From: Punica granatum
Taxonomy: Eukaryota; Streptophyta; Magnoliopsida; Myrtales; Lythraceae
NCBI RefSeq assembly: GCF_007655135.1
Contig: NC_045130.1
Location: forward strand, 16,864,001-16,928,000
Reading direction: 5' to 3'
DNA: 64,000 bases
Shown here: positions 58,301-64,000 of the stretch, one piece after another
Position numbering within the stretch: position 1 is the stretch's first letter
Layout: every line of letters begins with the position of its first letter
Notes under the pieces: model-generated
Databases searched by the model: none
What the model was told of the DNA's origin: nothing
Seen by the model: the letters and a program-made list of their open reading frames with translations, nothing else
Translations under genes and position numbers: made by a program

Positions 58301-61300
58301 CTTAACAATTTAAAGAATAAAATGCCTTGATTTCTAGAATTGCTGTTTTATGCCATTAATTATATCTTCAGTTTCTCTGAGAATTACTTACATAGTTACA
58401 ATGCTCATGGACCAACTATTAATTAATAGTTATTCATTTACAATTTAAAAGTTGAACCACTGGGCTTCTTGCCTTTGAGCTTAAAGAAGGATTCAGTTGG
58501 GAAAACATTTTAAGCATTTAGTAGCACGCATGCTTTGATGTCAATAGTTGGTATTGCATTTCTTGGAGTTCGGGGGGTTTCCTCTGCTTTTTCATATTGT
58601 GTAAGAAGTGTCATACTAAAAGGTAGAACATTTTTGGATAATGCTATTGCCGTTCAGTGCATTAAAAACTCTTAGGACTTTGAATGAGGTGATATCTTTG
58701 ACAAGTGCATCATATTTCATTATGGATTGAAAGTGGTATTTCTCACATGTTACAGGGCTTCCTTGGGTTGGTTTGCTTATGAACCTGAGTGGTTTGACAT
58801 GAGCAATATGAATTTTGCTCAGAGTGAGGCGCAATCTGTATCTATATTTGTTCAGTTTCTACTTAGTGACCGAGGGGATGCTCTTCAATCGAATATTAAA
58901 GGATCCGGGAATGAAAACGAATGCAGTTTCATTGATGTGGTAAGATACCCATATCACAATTTCGGGAAAGTTAATAATGTGTTGCAACAGTCTTTACACT
59001 TCGAATTTCCTTCTTCGCTATAATACAGAATTATAAATGTCATCCTATCTGGGGCCCCATGGAGAATTATGCTGTGGAAAGAGAGAAGCGCAAGCAGCTA
59101 CTTTTAATGCTATGCCAGCATGAGGCTGATAGGCTGGAAGTTTGGGCAGCGCCCACCAACTCGAAGTATGGTTTTCTAAGAATTAGAGATTTTCTTTTAT
59201 ATTAATTTTGTTTTATTTGTTTTATGCTGTTGCAATGGTAATTCCTTGCTAGAATTTTAATTCTGCTGAATTTTCAGGGATCCTGGTTCTCGGCCTAAAA
59301 TTAGCTCAGACAAATGGATTGAAAATGCCAAGACTGCCTTTGCTGTAGATCCTCGGATTGCATTATCATTGGTCTCAAGGTTCCGGGCAAATACTCACCT
59401 GAAAAATGAAGTAACTCAGCTGATTCAGGTTAGTTTGTCAATAGGCTTGGAGATTGACAATCTCCACTTATATTTTCATGTAAAAAAAAAGGAAAAAAGA
59501 AGAAGAATGGATACAAAACTTTGAACCTCTGAAATATAATTTGGATTGGCACATAAATTTTTCCTTCCATTGATTCTTTCTGCATATAGGATGGAATTTG
59601 ATTCCAGTCTCATTGTTATGTTATTGTGGTAATGAGGAGCATTTACCCCATTACATGTAGAACAATTATTCAACATATATTGATGGGTAAAAGCCCTATA
59701 GGTTTCTTTCTTTTGCCCCTCTTCTTTCTTTAGCTCCTTTTCCTTTTAAAATCTACCATTTTCTCCACAACTAGCTGATGAGAGGATGAAGTATTACTAG
59801 AAACCTGTGTTTACCAGCTCAAATATATGAAGCATCCTTTACATTCTGCAACTTGCTGCCTTAGTTACACTAACATTCTTCTTATGCAGTCTCATATATT
59901 GGAGGTTCGCACCATACCTGAAGCATTGCCATATTTTGTCACGCCTAAGGCAGTTGATGAGAATTCAGTTCTTTTGCAACAACTCCCACATTGGGCTGCT
60001 TGTTCAATAACGCAAGCCCTAGAGTTCCTTACTCCTGCATACAAGGGCCATCCTCGAGTCATGGCTTATGTTCTCAGGGTGCTGGAGTCCTATCCTCCTG
60101 AGAGGGTGACATTCTTCATGCCCCAGCTGGTTCAGGCCCTACGATATGATGATGATGTGAGTAGGCTCCACAATGACCTTGTTTGATATTCTAGGGCTTC
60201 CATTGATTTTTTTGATTGATGATGCTAGATATCAACTATTTCTGAACTGGAAACTTAGCATGTGTTTGTTTCAACTTAATCAAAATAAGTGCTTAAAAGT
60301 TAATTACAAGTTAGTTATAAGGGAAAATGAATGGGAGAAAGAGGGAAAATGAGAGATGATGTTCTAAACTATTTATCATTAAGCCAAAATCACTTAATGA
60401 GTAAATGAAAAAAATTTACTTAATGAAATAAGTCATGTTTCACTTATTGGTGTTCTTAAACCCTAACAAAATATCTTCTTATCACTCTTCCCCTCTTCTT
60501 ATACATTTCTTTTTATAACTAATTAGTTGCTTAATTTTTAAGCACTTAATTTATCAAACGCCACCTTAGTTAAATTTTAGTATTGTGATGCTGTGAAAGT
60601 AGTGATCAATCAGAAAGTTATTTATTTTGTACTTATATATTGGGAGCTGTTATATCCCCACTAGGTAGCTCGAAAATTGCCCTTTATATTTGGGCAACAG
60701 AGGGTGCAGATTTCCCTCTCAACCCCTAGCCCAGACCCCACTCAACAGGAAAAAGAAGTCCAGCGTGTTTCAGCAGGATTGAGCTTTTCTTTTTGGTCTT
60801 TTCCTTTAATAAGTTCTGGGACATACACATCAGAGATTGCTTTTACTTTTCTTAAATGTTATGGAACCTGCAGATGTTGATCTTACAATACCTGTTTTGC
60901 TGCCATTAGATTTTTTAAAATCTGGTTTTCGGCTTTTGTTTCTTACATATGGTCAAAACTAGAGAGCTTTCACTTGTTGGATATTGTGATTACAGTGCAT
61001 GCTTGTCGAGTACCAACATCACATTAATTTGTTTATTTTTCAGAGGTTAGTAGAGGGTTATTTGCTCAGAGCTACTAAGAGGAGTGATATATTTGCTCAC
61101 ATATTGATTTGGCACCTACAGGTTAGTGAGGATCTAAGTCCACCTAGAAATTCTTTCACAGTATTTCAATAATTTTCATATTTTGTTTGATTCAATCCTA
61201 ATTTGTAATGCACAGGGTGAGACTTGTGCCTCAGAACCTGGGAAAGATCCTGTAGCTAATGCAAAGGTATGCTATCTCTTTCGTCCTTGCACTTCTGGTC

Positions 61301-63726
61301 ACAGGGCTGAACCTTGATTTATGCATGGCACTGAGTCATCAATATGGCAATCGGCAATTTCAAAAATAGTTTTACATGTTTATCATGTTCGATTTTGTTT
61401 CTATTTTGTATCTAACTTTTGACCTCAAGTAAATCAGGGGCATTTAATATCAATCTCATAGATATCATTGATCTCATCTGGACAGGCTTCTTTCTATACC
61501 TCTGAATTTTATTGGACCCAGAAATGATACATTGAAAGAATCTTTCGGGTCTTCCAATATCAATAGGTTGAGTTTTACTTATTCAAAAGAAAAAAAAAGG
61601 TTTGAGTTTAGTTAAATTGCAATTTATTAAGAGAACGAAAGGGAATTAATGGATTACAAAATATCCATTGCTTCAAATTTGAACTTTAAGAGACATCTTA
61701 ATTCTGTAAAGATGTGCGGTAGCTAGTATGTTAATAAATTGATGCGGAGCCAGAGTATTCAGCTGACACTTATAAATATATTTGTTGTTTCAGAATGCCG
61801 CTTTTCAAGCATTGTTGCCAGCTGTTAGGCAGCGAATAATTGATGAGTTCAATCCCAAGGCCCTTGACTTGTTCAAGAGAGAGTTCGATTTCTTTGATAA
61901 AGTCACATCGATTTCAGGCGTGCTCTTTCCATTACCAAAGGAAGAACGCCGAGCTGGTATTCGCAGGTGAGTCTTCATCCTCACTTTTCATCAAGCTCCT
62001 GTAATTTTATGCATTTTAAATTTTCAGGAATTGAAACTTCTATTATTGGGTTATTTCTGCATCAGTTGTTGAATATTTGTGGATAAATTTGTCCATCAGG
62101 GAGTTGGAGAAAATTGAAATGGATGGCGATGATCTCTATCTACCCACTGCTACTACTAAACTCGTCAGGGGTATTCAAGTGGACAGTGGAATACCTCTAC
62201 AATCAGCAGCAAAAGTTCCTATTATGATCACATTTAATGTGGTTGATCATGATGGTGACCCTAATGACATAAAGCCCCAAGCCTGCATATTTAAGGTAAT
62301 TTTGTCTCACTGAGTTCACTTGATTACAAAATTATTGCCGTCATTCGAGGGTTAATATGATATAATTATCAAATCTAGGTTGGAGATGATTGTCGCCAAG
62401 ACGTGCTGGCTCTTCAAGTGATATCACTTCTCAGAGACATTTTCCAGGCAGTTGGGCTTAATTTGTATCTATTTCCTTATGGTGTTCTCCCAACTGGTCC
62501 TGAAAGGGGAATTATCGAAGTGAGTTTCTTTCTACCCTCCTATCTAGAGATTCTGTTTCTGTGCTTTTGCCTCATAAGTTCTTCAATGAAGCCCACTTTG
62601 TGAGAACGGGGGAAGAAACATCCATTACAAGTGGTTTTTGTCTTTCTATCCTGTAGGTCGTTCCCAACACACGAAGCAGAAGTCAGATGGGGGAGACCAC
62701 TGATGGTGGACTGTACGAGATCTTCCAACAGGATTATGGGCCTGTTGGCACCCCATCTTTTGAAGCCGCTCGTGAAAATTTCATCATCAGTAGTGCTGGT
62801 TATGCAGTTGCCAGTCTTCTACTTCAACCAAAAGATAGGCACAATGGCAATCTTCTCTTCGACAAGTATTAGCCTCTCCCTCTCTCCTTCCTCCCTCTCT
62901 TCCTCTCTCTCAGGATCTGATTAACTGAACCTTGTTTACATGTAATGCAGTACGGGGAGACTCGTGCATATCGATTTTGGCTTCATTCTCGAAACTTCAC
63001 CTGGCGGAAACATGCGATTTGAGAGTGCGCACTTCAAGCTGAGTCACGAGATGACTCAGCTGCTTGACCCATCGGGAGTTATGAAGAGTGAAACCTGGTA
63101 TCGCTTTGTGGGGTAAGAAGACTAGAGATTTATTCCTTCCTTCCCTCCCGTCTCCTCCCCCACTAGCGATGCTCTTGAAGTGGAATTGCTTATAAATCAG
63201 GAATCATTTAATGTAGCAATTCCATTTCATTCCTTTAGTACCAGATATGTCCTAAGGGACCTAACAGAGTGACAGTTGGCAGAAGGTGAAACAATACCTT
63301 ATTCTAAGTTCCATTTAAAATCTCGGAAAATTTGTCGGTGACCACATGTTAAAGTTTTTCTTGAGTGTGAGTGCTGCTTTAGGAGCACGCTTCAGCTTAA
63401 TACCCTCTCTAGTTATGCGTCAAGTGAAAAACCAATTTTCTCTATTTTCTCTCTTATGTTTCCGTAGGTTGTGCGTGAAAGGATATCTCGCTGCCCGCCG
63501 TTACATGGATGGAATTATAAACACAGTGCTGTTAATGGTCGATAGCGGCTTGCCTTGCTTTAGTAGAGGAGACCCAATAGGAAACCTCCGCAAGAGGTTC
63601 CATCCTGAGATGAACGAGAGGGAAGCAGCCAACTTCATGATACGAACATGCACTGATGCATACAACAAGTGGACTACCGCTGGTTACGACTTGATACAAT
63701 ATCTGCAGCAAGGCATTGAGAAGTGA
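49367..63726 (+). CDS. PI4KA1: Phosphatidylinositol 4-kinase alpha (PI4KIII-alpha type)
   Basis: It makes PI4P from phosphatidylinositol, chiefly for the plasma membrane. Exons: 49367-50320, 50615-50956, 51071-51232, 51349-51519, 51684-51842, 51949-52076, 52282-52588, 53603-53771, 53954-54171, 54507-54665, 54760-54942, 55537-56061, 56153-56512, 57716-57930, 58756-58939, 59029-59165, 59278-59428, 59890-60156, 61044-61121, 61216-61266, 61794-61966, 62100-62295, 62379-62519, 62657-62865, 62951-63112, 63468-63726. All phases agree, giving 2019 residues, near the ~2030 I recall for Arabidopsis PI4K-alpha1. The N-terminal two thirds form the long helical scaffold; a PIK helical domain occupies about exons 17-20. 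The kinase domain has [11 protein letters not shown] (ATP-site Lys), KDRHNGN (Asp1870) and HIDFGFI (Asp1888), and ends [11 protein letters not shown]. The intron after 51842 appears to use a GC donor; all others are GT-AG. MITEs sit in introns 7, 13 and 18. Confidence 0.96.
52769..53326. mobile_element. MITE in PI4K intron 7, with a second MITE inside
   Basis: The ends AGGCTTCGTTTGATAGTGCG and CACTCCCAAACCAAGCCT are imperfect inverted repeats. The subterminal parts are also inverted (AAGTGGTTATTTT against AGCACTTATTTTTCAGC-like sequence). The middle is occupied by a different MITE at 53041-53277. A clean target duplication was not found. Confidence 0.6.
53041..53277. mobile_element. hAT-like MITE nested in intron 7, related to 43098-43411
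   Basis: It shares TTCAACAATACAAT(T/C)ATTAC, ACCATTCAATTCAA and CTCATAATTCAACA with the element after the organ-specific protein gene. The left end GGGCCGGTTTGG is intact, while the right end is eroded, so the coordinate is approximate. Confidence 0.6.
56690..56890. repeat. GC-rich insert in PI4K intron 13
   Basis: A GC-rich island stands out in an AT-rich intron. It includes facing copies CCGGCCATCAC (about 56733) and GTGATGGCCGG (about 56802). It may be the core of a decayed transposon, as similar islands form the cores of elements elsewhere in the window. Confidence 0.4.
57029..57309. mobile_element. MITE copy 1 in PI4K intron 13
   Basis: It runs from TAGCATGTGTTTGTG to CGAACGCCACCTTAG and contains AAGTGCTTAAAAGTTA and GGGAAAATGAATGGGAGAAA. 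The ends are imperfect inverted repeats. It is clearly the same family and orientation as 60255-60567. A ~60-base palindromic relative (AATTAAGTGCT...AGCACTTAATT) follows at about 57350-57410. Confidence 0.75.
60255..60567. mobile_element. MITE copy 2 in PI4K intron 18
   Basis: It has the same termini (TTAGCATGTGTTTG and CAAACGCCACCTTAG) and the same interior as copy 1 in intron 13, at high similarity over about 300 bases. It has no coding capacity. Confidence 0.78.
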
Positions 63727-64000
63727 ATCCTCTTTCCCCGACTCTATGTTATATATTATACATATATATATGAATTGGTGAGTTCAAATGTAAATTGATT
63801 TGATTGGAATCCCATAGGTGACATTTTTGTAGCAATGAATTTTTTTCCTTTTCAAGTTCTTGTGACCATAGACATGCCAGGTAAATTTGCAATGGCTGGG
63901 GTTGGCGCGGCTCTGGAGGGATGCTTGAGGAGGCATGTATACTTAGCTGCACTATTTTATTCCCTTGTGGGATTTGTATAGTAGCAATCCTATATTGAAT
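63727..64000 (+). other. 3' UTR of the PI4K gene
   Basis: The sequence after the TGA at 63724-63726 is AT-rich with a TATATA tract at about 63752-63771. No gene was seen; the transcript end cannot be fixed within the window. Confidence 0.55.

Overview
This is nuclear DNA from a flowering plant, most likely a eudicot. The genes are intron-rich with GT-AG splicing, there is a eukaryotic tRNA-Glu gene, and intergenic DNA is AT-rich and full of small inverted-repeat transposons. Plant-specific families are present: a GH17 glucanase with an X8 domain, an organ-specific protein, the plant Mediator subunit MED32, a phytocystatin, and a plant-type receptor-like kinase. The species cannot be fixed from the sequence alone.

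Layout. 0-6 kb: the last exon of coatomer gamma (+), a tRNA-Glu gene (-) next to a ~64-bp tandem repeat, and a complete six-exon secreted beta-1,3-glucanase gene (-). 7.5-18 kb: a transposon-rich stretch with a cystatin-like gene carrying one in-frame stop, a second decayed cystatin fragment and a decayed copy of the glucanase X8 region. 18.5-22.1 kb: a receptor-like protein kinase gene (-). 23-28.7 kb: nested MITEs and two broken members of one plant multi-pass membrane-protein family, in convergent orientation. 28.7-42 kb: gene-poor, very AT-rich, with Helitron-like ends, tandem repeats and Mutator-like foldback elements. 42.2-45.4 kb: a small secreted organ-specific protein gene (+) and MED32 (-). 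45.9-48.4 kb: LTR-retrotransposon and LINE remnants. 49.1-63.9 kb: a complete 26-exon phosphatidylinositol 4-kinase alpha gene (+, 2019 residues), with several MITEs in its introns.

The genes do not form one pathway; they are independent housekeeping, cell-wall, signalling and transcription genes. The order gamma-COP, GH17-X8 glucanase, At4g34500-type kinase matches, from memory, the order of their relatives on Arabidopsis chromosome 4, so the left third looks like an old conserved block. I found no convincing new biochemical system. The most interesting signals are a set of foldback elements with clear 9-bp target duplications, the nonsense-interrupted cystatin, the two broken membrane-protein copies, a probable GC-AG intron and the upstream ORFs of the PI4K gene.
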